Shown here piece after piece: positions 7,647 to 16,065 of a stretch of 64,000 nucleotides of DNA. Location of the stretch: positions 555,529-619,528 of the forward strand of contig NZ_JACHON010000001.1 in NCBI RefSeq assembly GCF_014206945.1, read 5' to 3'. The notes beneath the pieces are model-generated. The model ran no database searches and was not told the origin of the DNA. It was given only the letters and a program-made list of their open reading frames with translations. Source of the DNA: Gracilibacillus halotolerans. Lineage in GTDB: Bacteria > Bacillota > Bacilli > Bacillales > Amphibacillaceae. Made by a program: the position numbers and the translations under genes. Every line of letters begins with the position of its first letter. The first letter of the stretch is position 1.

Positions 7647-10439
7647 TTACATTTTAAAATTCTTTTTTTTCTTAGCTATGTGGAAGATTGTAAAACCAGA
7701 AGCCAGTATAAGTAAACCTATAAACAAAACAGAGAACATGTTTGTAGAAGTCTTTGGCAAAGTATGCGTATTCCCTTCAGATTCTATATCGCCTTCAGTT
7801 TCACCATCGTTATTCGAATTTACTTGCTCATTTTTTTGATTATCATTGTCAGTAATTATCGAGTCATCAACATGTACCTTCTTTAGATTTTCAATGGCTT
7901 CTTTTATTTTAGACACATCTGCTTCTAATTCTTCATTATTAAGATAAGATTGATCACTTTCTATATCTAGAATTATATCTCTTAAATTTTTTCTTGATTC
8001 CTCTGTAAAACGGTTATCTTCTAGATATTGCTTTGCCTCATCTAACAAATTGTCTAGTATCGTACTGTCTAGAGAAAAGTTGCCAGTATGATAAATTTCC
8101 TCCACTTCATCATCTGTCAGTGCGTAGTTATTAAAAACCATCACTTCGTCCATTAAACCTTTATAAGGTATATCCCAGTAATTAACGCCTAAGCTAAAAA
8201 TTCCATTCGTAGTTTGAAATACAGTTGGAAAACCGTCATACTCTTCGATTAATTCCCCATTCATATAAAGTGATAGTGCACCATTATCTACCGCTAGAGC
8301 GATGTGATACCATTCCTCAAGACTAAGCTCTATATTGGAATAACCGTCAAACCAATTTTCTCCAGACCATAGCATCCAATCATTTCTTTCCATAATTCCA
8401 GCAGGTACTAAACTAATCCAATTATCAGGTGATTCACTACCAAAGAAACTTGTAGTAAACGAAGTAAGCTCTTCAGGTTGTAACCAAAGTGCTATAGAAA
8501 ACGTGTTTCCGCTTATCAATCCATCTTGCAATCGTACTCCGGATGAACCATCAAACTTTGCTGCTTTTCCTCGTCTCCCCTCTTCGAAAGAAATACTGCC
8601 ACCCTCATCATTAATTAATTCGCCTGTTATCGTTGCTTCTTCTCCATTAACTTGGTTTAGTAAATTATTTTCAAAACTATATTTAGCGACAAGACCCTTC
8701 ACTGTTTCTGGTATAACATAAATATCAAATGTTTTTTCTGTAATTGCATCACCTTTTTGAATTGTAGCTGTGAGGATAGCATGGGTAGGATCTGAACCAA
8801 ACGGAGGCCGATTTATCTTACCCGTATCCGTCACTACTTCTTGATTCGAAGATGACCAGCTAATACTCGTTCCTTCTCCACCATCCGTCGGTAAACTTAA
8901 ATCATTTAAAACCTCATTTGTATTGCCTATATCAATGTCATCAGCTATTCTTTCTACTATCTCCTGGTCAGACAAGATTCGATCCTCTGTCTCTACCCCC
9001 CATAAACTTAAACCATTAGATGCAATAGAGGAGAATGTAATAGAATCTTTTTCTGCAATAGGATTCCATTGTTGCAATACAACCCCTTTATATGTCTCTT
9101 CTGCTATTTCCAGTTGAATATATTGTCCATTTACTGTCCAAGAACCAGACACATCACCTACGATAGAACCGTCAGATTCTAATCGAACAGATATGGACTC
9201 ATCCAGTTCATTGTTTATTTCTGAAGAGTATAACAACAATTTATATGAACCAGTAATTTCTTCAACACTTGCTTCCATAACTCGATCTTCGTGATAACGA
9301 AATGGCGCTGCAATTGGCCAACCATCTTCATTCATATATAAAGAATGTACTCTCACTTGATGCAACTCACCTTGATTAGGAAAACGAGAATGGAAAATCA
9401 AAAATTGATTGCCAGTAGTTTCATCTACATAAACAGAATTATGGCCTGGAGACACGTACCCAACAGAATTTCCGGGCTCTCCTAATGAGCTTGTTAATAT
9501 ATGGTTTCCTATTATTTTGGATCCTGTTGGAGCAATTGCCTCATCTTGAAAAAAGCTACCATCCTCTCCTTTAACAGTCCTCATATCGTTACCTTGAATA
9601 TCATAATATGGTCCATCTGGATTAGCAGACTTAGCCACTCTCACATTGTAGCCTCCATCAGCATCTAAACCGCCATAGGATAAATACAAATAGTAGGCAT
9701 CAGTTTCATCGCTATACACGATATACGGCGCTTCTATTCTGCTATGATTTCCACCTAATAGTTTTGTACCGTAGCCTTGATTGGCAAAAGGCTTACCACT
9801 CTGTGGGTCCAATTCCAGAATGAATATCCCGCCGGAATATGATCCGTACACCATCCAAAGTTTACCTTCTTTATCAAAAAACACGTGAGGATCTACTACA
9901 TTTGGATGAATAGTAGCATCGTATATTTCTGGATAATGGATATCATCATAGGGTGTGCCATCTATTGAGATAGATTCTTCTGGCGTCATTCCAGATCGTA
10001 AAATAATACCCAAGTCTTCATATGGTCCGTCTACATTATCTGAAACAGCAATACCTAAGACAGATCGAGGAGATGAGCCTTCACATGCATTGTAATACAT
10101 ATAGAATCGACCATCTTCTAATTCAATAACATCAGGTGCCCATAATGTATCAGTTTCAGCATATTCTAGCGCTTCCGATAATTCTTCTGTTACATCATCA
10201 AATAATCTATTGGATGAATGAACTCTGTCCTCTAACTGTGTCCAATTCTTCAAATCAGAGGATTTAGCTAGAGCTAAATGAGAACCAAAAACATAATATT
10301 CCCCATCTACTTCTATCACAGAGGGATCATGTACGGAGGCATTGCTAAAAGTCTGGGGAGATTGCGCTTGTGTAGGATATGAAAGTGAAAGTAATACTAC
10401 CGTGAACATCATTATAAGTAAAACACCTATTTTTTTCAT
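7647..10439 (-). CDS. Cell-wall-anchored GH43 arabinan-degrading enzyme (endo-arabinanase type)
   Basis: A 930-residue secreted multidomain protein. A signal peptide (1-26) is followed by a GH43 five-bladed propeller (about 34-350) with likely catalytic D38 (VHDPSV), D183 (VVDPHV) and E226 (RIEAPY). A C-terminal beta domain typical of Abn2-like arabinanases lies at about 385-480. Then come an atrophied Ig-like domain (about 492-577), a LamG-type lectin domain (about 580-775), a FIVAR-like helical domain (about 790-853), an acidic linker, LPKTS (894-898), a membrane span and KKKK. Sortase should link it to peptidoglycan. It probably attacks plant arabinan. It is accessory relative to the B. 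subtilis order. A cre-like site overlaps its promoter region. Confidence 0.88.
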   Translation of the reverse strand: MKKIGVLLIMMFTVVLLSLSYPTQAQSPQTFSNASVHDPSVIEVDGEYYVFGSHLALAKSSDLKNWTQLEDRVHSSNRLFDDVTEELSEALEYAETDTLWAPDVIELEDGRFYMYYNACEGSSPRSVLGIAVSDNVDGPYEDLGIILRSGMTPEESISIDGTPYDDIHYPEIYDATIHPNVVDPHVFFDKEGKLWMVYGSYSGGIFILELDPQSGKPFANQGYGTKLLGGNHSRIEAPYIVYSDETDAYYLYLSYGGLDADGGYNVRVAKSANPDGPYYDIQGNDMRTVKGEDGSFFQDEAIAPTGSKIIGNHILTSSLGEPGNSVGYVSPGHNSVYVDETTGNQFLIFHSRFPNQGELHQVRVHSLYMNEDGWPIAAPFRYHEDRVMEASVEEITGSYKLLLYSSEINNELDESISVRLESDGSIVGDVSGSWTVNGQYIQLEIAEETYKGVVLQQWNPIAEKDSITFSSIASNGLSLWGVETEDRILSDQEIVERIADDIDIGNTNEVLNDLSLPTDGGEGTSISWSSSNQEVVTDTGKINRPPFGSDPTHAILTATIQKGDAITEKTFDIYVIPETVKGLVAKYSFENNLLNQVNGEEATITGELINDEGGSISFEEGRRGKAAKFDGSSGVRLQDGLISGNTFSIALWLQPEELTSFTTSFFGSESPDNWISLVPAGIMERNDWMLWSGENWFDGYSNIELSLEEWYHIALAVDNGALSLYMNGELIEEYDGFPTVFQTTNGIFSLGVNYWDIPYKGLMDEVMVFNNYALTDDEVEEIYHTGNFSLDSTILDNLLDEAKQYLEDNRFTEESRKNLRDIILDIESDQSYLNNEELEADVSKIKEAIENLKKVHVDDSIITDNDNQKNEQVNSNNDGETEGDIESEGNTHTLPKTSTNMFSVLFIGLLILASGFTIFHIAKKKKNFKM

Positions 10440-10478
10440 TTAAAATCCTCCTAAAATCACTAGCTTATACGCATGTAT

Positions 10479-10493
10479 ATAAAACGCTTTCAT
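10479..10493 (-). promoter_or_regulatory. cre-like site (CcpA) upstream of the arabinanase gene
   Basis: On the minus strand the 15-mer ATGAAAGCGTTTTAT matches the Bacillus consensus WTGNAANCGNWNNCW at every fixed position except one (A for C near the end). It lies 40 bases before the GH43 start, near a possible -35 TTGTTA, where CcpA would block transcription when preferred sugars are present. Confidence 0.6.
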
Positions 10494-10667
10494 TATTTAA
10501 TTAACAAAAAGTAATGGCCAAAATCGGTTTCACCTCCTATTTAATCAATTTTAGAATGAAATTCCCTTAAAAATTTCCATATCATACGTATAAGTTGTCA
10601 ATTCCCACTTTACTATACAACAGTTGGACTGACAAGTTGTTTTTGATTGTACATGTTCTTTCATACA

Positions 10668-10704
10668 TAAAAAAACTACCAATGGACAAAAGTCCAATGG
10701 TAGT
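10668..10704 (-). terminator. Intrinsic terminator of sodA
   Basis: A 13-bp stem with one mismatch (10675-10687 with 10692-10704) is followed on the minus strand by seven T. It is 15 bases past the sodA stop. Confidence 0.92.
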
Positions 10705-10718
10705 TTTTAAGATTGTTA

Positions 10719-11330
10719 TTATTTTGCTTGGTTGTATAACTCTGTTACTTTATCCCAATTTACTACATTCCAAAATGCAGCAATATAGTCAGGACGTTTA
10801 TTTTGATATTTTAGGTAGTATGCATGCTCCCATACGTCTAGTCCTAAAATAGGTGTCTTTCCTTCTGAAATAGGAGTATCTTGATTTGGTGTACTTGTAA
10901 TTTCTAGATTACCATTGTTTACTACAAGCCAAGCCCAGCCAGATCCAAATCTTCCAGCACCAGCATTTGCAAATTCCTCTTTAAACTTCTCAAAGCTTCC
11001 AAATGTTTCATTAATTTTATCTGCTAATTCACCTTCTGGATTACCGCCACCATTTGGTGATAATAGGGTCCAGAATAATGAGTGGTTTGCATGTCCTCCA
11101 CCATTGTTACGAACTGCTGTACGAATATTTTCAGGTACTGCATCTAGATTTGCTAAAATCTCTTCGATGGACTTTCCAGCAAGATCATCATGTCCCTCTA
11201 GAGCTTCATTCAACTTAGTAACATACGTGTTATGATGTTTCGTATGATGAATGTTCATTGTTTCCTTATCAATATGTGGTTCTAATGCGTCGTATGCATA
11301 TGGTAATTCAGGTAATGTAAAGTTTGCCAT
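10719..11330 (-). CDS. sodA: Superoxide dismutase (Mn/Fe family)
   Basis: A 203-residue cytoplasmic enzyme converts superoxide to hydrogen peroxide and oxygen. Metal-ligand motifs are visible: the MNIHHTKHH helix (H28), [11 protein letters not shown] and [11 protein letters not shown], where D and H complete the site. The GGG and DVWEHAYY signatures suit the manganese type, but metal preference cannot be read with certainty. The start [11 protein letters not shown] follows AGGAGG; the longer frame before it is noncoding. Gene order (yqgE then sodA) agrees with B. subtilis apart from the inserted arabinanase. Confidence 0.96.
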   Translation of the reverse strand: MANFTLPELPYAYDALEPHIDKETMNIHHTKHHNTYVTKLNEALEGHDDLAGKSIEEILANLDAVPENIRTAVRNNGGGHANHSLFWTLLSPNGGGNPEGELADKINETFGSFEKFKEEFANAGAGRFGSGWAWLVVNNGNLEITSTPNQDTPISEGKTPILGLDVWEHAYYLKYQNKRPDYIAAFWNVVNWDKVTELYNQAK

Positions 11331-11358
11331 GTGATAACTCCTCCTATTTAATCGTAAT

Positions 11359-11388
11359 AGAATATCTTCCACTTAAAATGTTAATCAA
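11359..11388 (-). promoter_or_regulatory. SigA-type promoter of sodA
   Basis: On the minus strand TTGATT (11388-11383) and TATTCT (11364-11359) are 18 bases apart, placing transcription start about 20 bases before the sodA ribosome binding site. Confidence 0.55.
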
Positions 11389-11444
11389 CATATGTAAAAA
11401 TTGCAAATATTTCGCTTTTAAGAATAGCATAAAAAATACGGAAA

Positions 11445-11470
11445 GAAAAAAACAAGCATTAGTTGCTTGT
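11445..11470 (-). terminator. Terminator of the tRNA operon
   Basis: A 7-bp stem (11452-11458 with 11464-11470) with a TTAGT-type loop is followed on the minus strand by seven T, 7 bases after the last tRNA. Confidence 0.88.
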
Positions 11471-11477
11471 TTAATGA

Positions 11478-11550
<73 letters not shown>

Positions 11551-11593
11551 GAATATTCATATTTTTCTCATGCGTTCCAAAATATAATATGTA

Positions 11594-11686
11594 TGGAGGA
11601 GGTAGAGGGATTCGAACCCCCGCGCGGTTTGACCCGCCTGTCGGTTTTCAAGACCGATCCCTTCAGCCAGACTTGGGTATACCTCC
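11594..11686 (-). tRNA. tRNA-Ser (TGA)
   Basis: The 93-base gene has a long variable arm, as class II tRNAs do, anticodon TGA, and the acceptor pair GGAGGTA/TACCTCC. CCA is encoded. The base between acceptor and CCA (discriminator) reads U rather than the usual G of bacterial tRNA-Ser, which is noted as a finding. Confidence 0.95.
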
Positions 11687-11695
11687 GAGTTAAAA

Positions 11696-11772
11696 TGGTG
11701 GACCCTGCAGGACTCGAACCTGCGACCGATCGGTTATGAGCCGATAGCTCTAACCAACTGAGCTAAGGGTCC
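11696..11772 (-). tRNA. tRNA-Ile2 (CAT, lysidine-modified)
   Basis: The 77-base gene carries anticodon CAT but its body (GGACCCTTAGCTCAGTTGG at the 5' end, acceptor GGACCCT/AGGGTCC) is that of the Bacillus isoleucine tRNA whose C34 is changed to lysidine by TilS to read AUA. The elongator tRNA-Met in the same cluster is clearly different. CCA is encoded. Confidence 0.88.
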
Positions 11773-11797
11773 AAGACTAACAATGTATAGTATGAAG

Positions 11798-11871
11798 GGC
11801 GAACGATGGGATTCGAACCCACGAGTGTCGGAGCCACAATCCGATGTGTTAACCACTTCACCACGATCGCC
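11798..11871 (-). tRNA. tRNA-His (GTG)
   Basis: The 74-base gene includes the extra 5' G (G-1) opposite C73, as required for histidyl-tRNA synthetase, and anticodon GTG. CCA is not encoded. The acceptor stem has one U-U mismatch, described in the findings. Confidence 0.95.
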
Positions 11872-11881
11872 ATTGTAATAT

Positions 11882-11958
11882 TGGTAGCGGCGGAGGGAAT
11901 CGAACCCACGACCTTACGGGTATGAACCGTACGCTCTAGCCAGCTGAGCTACACCGCC
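11882..11958 (-). tRNA. tRNA-Met (CAT, elongator)
   Basis: The 77-base gene has 5' GGCGGTG pairing with CGCCGCT (terminal G-U), anticodon CAT and encoded CCA. The G1-U72 pair and absence of an initiator-type C1-A72 mismatch and of three G-C pairs next to the anticodon mark it as the elongator. Confidence 0.93.
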
Positions 11959-11961
11959 ATA

Positions 11962-12036
11962 TGGCTCCACAGGTAGGATTCGAACCTACGACCGATCGGT
12001 TAACAGCCGATTGCTCTACCACTGAGCTACTGTGGA
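11962..12036 (-). tRNA. tRNA-Asn (GTT)
   Basis: The 75-base gene has acceptor TCCACAG/CTGTGGA, anticodon GTT and encoded CCA with discriminator G. It is the first gene of the cluster, only 3 bases from tRNA-Met. Confidence 0.97.
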
Positions 12037-12059
12037 ATATCACTGAAGCGACATTTAAT

Positions 12060-12088
12060 AATTTACCATATAGATTTTTGTTCGTCAA
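12060..12088 (-). promoter_or_regulatory. SigA promoter of the tRNA operon
   Basis: On the minus strand TTGACG (12088-12083) and TAAATT (12065-12060) are separated by exactly 17 bases. An A/T-rich stretch just upstream (about 12100-12130) could act as an UP element. The first tRNA begins 24 bases downstream. Confidence 0.75.
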
Positions 12089-12148
12089 TACTTTTATCTC
12101 TATTTTTTAAAAAAATAGATTTTTTTCATTGAAATAGAGTTAATAATT

Positions 12149-12181
12149 GCCAAGAATGCACGATTCACATGCATTCCTGGC
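12149..12181 (-). terminator. Hairpin after the Na/Pi cotransporter gene
   Basis: A 12-bp stem with one G-U pair (12149-12160 with 12170-12181) lies just past the stop codon. The following bases on the minus strand are A/T-rich but not a clean T run, so termination may be partial. Confidence 0.6.
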
Positions 12182-12191
12182 TTACTACTAT

Positions 12192-13832
12192 TTAGTGTTT
12201 TTCACCAAGTACTTCATCTACCATGTTTACAGCATGGTCTCCAATTCGTTCTAAGTTACTTAAAATATCAGCAAAAACAATTCCAGCAGTTCCTGTACAT
12301 GCTCCTTCATTCAAACGAATGATATGCTTTTTACGGAATGCTCTTTCCATATTATCAATTTGCTTTTCTTTTTGTACAACACTTAGTGCCGCCTCACGAT
12401 CTAATTCACTAAGTGCTTGAATTGCTTCTTTTACAGTGCTAATTGTAAGATCGAACATTTCATTTAAATCAATCATACCTTGCTCTGTAATATCTACTTT
12501 ATTTGATATTTTATAATTAATCAATTCAATGACATTTTCGTAATGGTCTCCAATTCGTTCGATGTCTCGAACAGAATTCAATAACATGGTGTGCTTCGTA
12601 CGATCTACCTCAGAGAATTCACTACTAGAAAGCTTGACTAAATAGTCTGTAATCTCACGATCGAGATTATTTAACGCACCCTCTATTTGCATCGCTAATT
12701 CTTCATTCTTTTTTGAATTTGTATTTAAAAAGGTGCTTGTCTCCTCTAAACCTTGAATCGCATACTCTCCCATACGAATTACTTCGAATTTAGCTTGGTC
12801 TAACGCTACTGTCGGAGATTGTTGAATGAATATTGGATCAAGATGCTGTGGTTTATATTGAATAACGGTATCTTCTCCTGGAACAAGCTTCGTTACAATC
12901 ATAGCTAGTATTCCTATAAACGGAAGCTGAATAAGTGTGTTAGAAAAGTTGAAAATACCATGTGCGAATGCAATCGTCATAGCTGGATTTAGATTTACCA
13001 GCTGTTGAATATGAGCAACTAATAATGTAAATGGTGTTAACAGTATTAGTATGATTATCGTACCAAGTAAGTTAAATATGACATGTGTTAGCGCTGCTCT
13101 TCTAGCTGTAATCGTAGCACCAATGGAAGCTAAAATAGCTGTAATAGTAGTTCCTAGGTTGTCCCCAAAAAGTACTGGCAGTGCTGCTTTTAATTCAATA
13201 GCACCTTCCAACATTAAGCTCTGTAAAATACCAATCGTTGCACTAGAGCTCTGAACAATCATAGTGAATACAGTACCAACTACTACTCCTAAAATTGGAT
13301 ATTCAGACATACTTAATGTTAAATCACTAAATGTTTGTAAGGTACTTAATGGTTTCACTCCGGAACTCATTAAATCTAAACCGAAGAAAAGAGCTCCAAA
13401 TCCAAATATAGTTAATCCTATATTCGTTATTTTTGGGTTTTTAAAAAAGAACAACATAAAAGCTCCAATACCTATAATAGGTAATGAGTAGGCTCCTAGG
13501 TCAAAACCGATAATAAATGCTGTAATCGTTGTTCCGATATTAGCACCCATGATAACTCCAATTGCTTGTCTCAGTGTCATAAATCCTGCGTTAACAAGTC
13601 CAACTGTTAATACGGTTGTACCGGAACTAGATTGTATTAATACTGTTACAACGATTCCAGCAATAACTCCCATAACTGGGTTACTAGTAAACCTATCAAG
13701 GATATTTCTTAATCGATCACCTGCTGTTCGTTGTAATCCATCCCCCATGTATTTGATACCAAGAAGGAAAATCCCTAACCCTCCGATAAAATCGAAAAGC
13801 ATTGCTTGAATATTTAGCTCCAATATGCTCAT
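12192..13832 (-). CDS. Na+/phosphate cotransporter family protein with PhoU-like C-terminal domain (NptA type)
   Basis: A 546-residue protein. The N-terminal two thirds (to about residue 320) is a polytopic domain with the duplicated NptA/NaPi-II motif, visible as QSSSGTTVLTVG near residue 67 and QSSSATIGILQS near 195. The last 200 residues are a cytoplasmic PhoU-like helical domain with RDIERIGDHYENV and SNLERIGDHAVNM. It likely imports phosphate with sodium. The ATG at 13832 has AGAAGGG directly against it, so the TTG at 13823, spaced about 10 bases, may be the true start. With pstSCA missing upstream, this could be an important phosphate route, by inference. Confidence 0.9.
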   Translation of the reverse strand: MSILELNIQAMLFDFIGGLGIFLLGIKYMGDGLQRTAGDRLRNILDRFTSNPVMGVIAGIVVTVLIQSSSGTTVLTVGLVNAGFMTLRQAIGVIMGANIGTTITAFIIGFDLGAYSLPIIGIGAFMLFFFKNPKITNIGLTIFGFGALFFGLDLMSSGVKPLSTLQTFSDLTLSMSEYPILGVVVGTVFTMIVQSSSATIGILQSLMLEGAIELKAALPVLFGDNLGTTITAILASIGATITARRAALTHVIFNLLGTIIILILLTPFTLLVAHIQQLVNLNPAMTIAFAHGIFNFSNTLIQLPFIGILAMIVTKLVPGEDTVIQYKPQHLDPIFIQQSPTVALDQAKFEVIRMGEYAIQGLEETSTFLNTNSKKNEELAMQIEGALNNLDREITDYLVKLSSSEFSEVDRTKHTMLLNSVRDIERIGDHYENVIELINYKISNKVDITEQGMIDLNEMFDLTISTVKEAIQALSELDREAALSVVQKEKQIDNMERAFRKKHIIRLNEGACTGTAGIVFADILSNLERIGDHAVNMVDEVLGEKH

Positions 13833-13998
13833 CCCTTCTAATATTAACCTATCACTTCAAAAGTCATACTATAGCTTATTTTCTGTATTCGACGGAATTC
13901 TATGTATTTCTATCACACACCAATACATTTTTATCAATTGTTAGTCGTTTTGTAAAGAGATTCTTTAAAAATTTACAAAACCTTTACAAACCAAATTA

Positions 13999-14007
13999 AT
14001 TATATCA
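13999..14007 (-). promoter_or_regulatory. Extended -10 promoter element before the Na/Pi cotransporter gene
   Basis: The minus strand reads TGATATAAT (TG-N-TATAAT), a consensus extended -10. A TTGAAC lies 19 bases upstream, longer than ideal. Two TTTACA hexamers 11 bp apart on the plus strand (13972-13977, 13983-13988) lie just downstream of the predicted start. Confidence 0.45.
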
Positions 14008-14044
14008 GTAAATTTAAAATTTTGTTCAAGATTATTTTAAAAAT

Positions 14045-14072
14045 AAAAAAATCTGGAGTTCTCAACCCCAGA
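14045..14072 (-). terminator. Terminator of the NfeD-like gene
   Basis: A hairpin (about 14052-14060 with 14064-14072) with a short loop is followed on the minus strand by seven T, 20 bases past the stop codon. Confidence 0.85.
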
Positions 14073-14092
14073 TAATAAACACTCTATATTTT

Positions 14093-14731
14093 TTAATTTT
14101 CCAGTTCTTTAACTTGTATTTTTGTACCATCGACCTGTTCAACAACAATCTCTGTATCCTTCACAAGCCATTTCCCTTGGGTAATAGCACTATATTCTTT
14201 GTCATTGATTCTTACAGTTCCTATAGGTCTCATATCGGTAACAGTAATTCCAGTTTCACCAATTAATTCTCGATAACTTTCATTTATACTAGAGTATCCT
14301 GCTTCCTCCGTTAATTTATCAAATAACGTGATTTTCTGCCACATACTTCTCCTTTTAAAAACCTTCAAGAATGTAAAGGATAAAACACTTCCTATAAAAA
14401 TTCCTATTACAGCATATAATCCACTTATCCAATTCGGAGCTGCTAATCCAACTGAAAATATCATCATGGCTAGGCCGATAACACTCAATGTACCGTCATT
14501 TAATAATTTCCCATCTATCACAATAAACAATATTCCAATGATATATACTAATATCATAATAAAGAACATCCCGGTATCTAGAAATGAAGAAAAGAAAATT
14601 GTTATAAAGCCGATACCTAATATTGCAAATATTCCTCTTGCATTTACTAAGACTTCACCGATAAGAAATAACGTAGCAAATCCAACAACTAACATACTCA
14701 TCCAGTCTGCTGTTAATGTAAACATCTTCAT
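14093..14731 (-). CDS. Short NfeD-family membrane protein
   Basis: A 212-residue protein with five or six hydrophobic segments in residues 10-125 and a C-terminal OB-fold domain (about 150-212) with the NfeD signature GETGITVTDMRPIGTVRI. NfeD proteins normally accompany flotillin-like proteins in membrane microdomains, but no flotillin is adjacent here. The long NfeD-floA pair is 25 kb away. GGGGG touches the first ATG, so the ATG two codons later (14725) is the likelier start. Its role is not known. It is separated from its neighbours by terminators on both sides. Confidence 0.82.
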   Translation of the reverse strand: MKMFTLTADWMSMLVVGFATLFLIGEVLVNARGIFAILGIGFITIFFSSFLDTGMFFIMILVYIIGILFIVIDGKLLNDGTLSVIGLAMMIFSVGLAAPNWISGLYAVIGIFIGSVLSFTFLKVFKRRSMWQKITLFDKLTEEAGYSSINESYRELIGETGITVTDMRPIGTVRINDKEYSAITQGKWLVKDTEIVVEQVDGTKIQVKELEN

Positions 14732-14903
14732 CCCCCACTTTCTTTCCTCTTTCTATCTTATCATACGTGTGAAGTTACAATGAAGTTTCTTTAAAAAGTT
14801 TTTATACTTCTCAATTATATAAATAAGCTTTATAATGTAATATGTATCAAATTATTAGATGTTCAATCTACATCGATTTGAAATTAAGGGAGCGATTTTA
14901 TTT

Positions 14904-16010
14904 ATGGCTTTTACACACCGTAAAGACACACGTCCTGTCAAAGTAGGCGATGTGGTCATTGGCGGGAAAGATGAAATAGTTATCCAATCGATGACAACAA
15001 CAAAAACGCACGATGTGGATGCTACCGTTGAAGAAATTAGACGATTGGAAGAGGCTGGATGTCAAATTGTTCGAGTGGCGTGTCCTGATGAGCGTGCTGC
15101 AAATGCCCTTCCAGAAATTAAGAAAAGAATTAATATTCCATTAGTAGTTGATATTCATTTTAACTATAAACTGGCATTAAAAGCTATTGAAGCAGGCGCC
15201 GATAAAATCCGAATTAATCCAGGGAATATTGGTAAACGTGACAAAGTAGAAATGGTTGTTAATGCTGCTAAAGAAAAAGGAATACCTATAAGAATCGGAG
15301 TAAATGCTGGATCGTTAGAACGACATATTTTAGAAAAGTATGGTTATCCGACTGCAGAAGGTATGGTAGAAAGTGCGCTACACCATATTAAAATCCTTGA
15401 AGATCTTGATTTTCATGATATTGTTGTCTCATTAAAAGCATCCGATATTCTTTTAGCTGTAGAGGCATACGAAAAAGCTGCTGAAGTTATAAGCTATCCA
15501 TTACACCTTGGTATAACAGAATCTGGTACATTATTTAACGGAAGTATAAAAAGTGCTGCTGGATTAGGTGTTCTTTTAAATAAAGGAATCGGAAACACGA
15601 TGCGTATATCGCTTAGTGCGGATCCGGTGCAAGAAATTAAAGTTGCTAGAGAACTACTAAAAGTATTTGGTCTTTCTTCGAATGCTGCTACTTTAATTGC
15701 ATGTCCTACTTGTGGACGTATCGAAATTGATCTAATCAAGATTGCAAATGAAGTAGAGGATTATATTTCGACGATTAAAGCACCACTTAAAGTTGCTGTA
15801 CTTGGTTGTGCAGTAAACGGTCCGGGTGAAGCAAGGGAAGCTGACATTGGAATTGCGGGAGCACGTGGAGAAGGTCTATTATTCCGCCACGGGGAAATTA
15901 TTCGAAAAGTTCCTGAGGAAACAATGGTAGATGAACTTAAAAAGGAAGTCGACAAATTAGCTGAAGAATATTTTGAAAAGCAAAAAGCAGAACAAGAACA
16001 AAACGTCTAA
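14904..16010 (+). CDS. ispG: 4-hydroxy-3-methylbut-2-enyl diphosphate synthase (flavodoxin type)
   Basis: A 368-residue iron-sulfur enzyme of the MEP isoprenoid pathway turns MEcPP into HMBPP. The 4Fe-4S ligands are C267 and C270 (ACPTCGR) and C302 (GCAVNGPGE), with E309 the probable fourth ligand. The TIM barrel holds conserved MTTTKTHDV and RINPGNIG motifs. I begin at the ATG at 14904 behind AAGGGAG, because the 15 extra upstream codons do not belong to the family. The product is the substrate of IspH, encoded 4.4 kb away. Confidence 0.96.
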   Translation: MAFTHRKDTRPVKVGDVVIGGKDEIVIQSMTTTKTHDVDATVEEIRRLEEAGCQIVRVACPDERAANALPEIKKRINIPLVVDIHFNYKLALKAIEAGADKIRINPGNIGKRDKVEMVVNAAKEKGIPIRIGVNAGSLERHILEKYGYPTAEGMVESALHHIKILEDLDFHDIVVSLKASDILLAVEAYEKAAEVISYPLHLGITESGTLFNGSIKSAAGLGVLLNKGIGNTMRISLSADPVQEIKVARELLKVFGLSSNAATLIACPTCGRIEIDLIKIANEVEDYISTIKAPLKVAVLGCAVNGPGEAREADIGIAGARGEGLLFRHGEIIRKVPEETMVDELKKEVDKLAEEYFEKQKAEQEQNV

Positions 16011-16014
16011 AAAA

Positions 16015-16040
16015 GGAGGCTGATTTCAGCCTCCTTTTTA
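16015..16040 (+). terminator. Intrinsic terminator of ispG
   Basis: A 9-bp perfect stem (16015-16023 with 16026-16034) with a TT loop is followed by five T. Confidence 0.93.
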
Positions 16041-16065
16041 CTATGACGATGACGCTTTAGCTATA

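Noticed and set aside
10440-10668. AraR operator upstream of the arabinanase gene
   Set aside because: TTGTACATG-like words occur but none matches the full palindromic AraR box.
11696-11772. A second tRNA-Met
   Set aside because: The CAT anticodon suggests Met, but the body matches the lysidine-modified tRNA-Ile2 and differs strongly from the elongator tRNA-Met in the same cluster.
13941-14010. A PhoP-activated promoter for the Na/Pi cotransporter gene
   Set aside because: The TTTACA repeats face the wrong way and lie downstream of the best -10, so an activating PhoP box cannot be claimed; kept only as a low-interest finding.
14328-14783. Plus-strand ORF of 151 codons opposite the NfeD-like gene
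   Set aside because: Its composition (repeated IPI/NIP patterns) is the shadow of hydrophobic codons on the other strand, and the minus frame has clear NfeD motifs.
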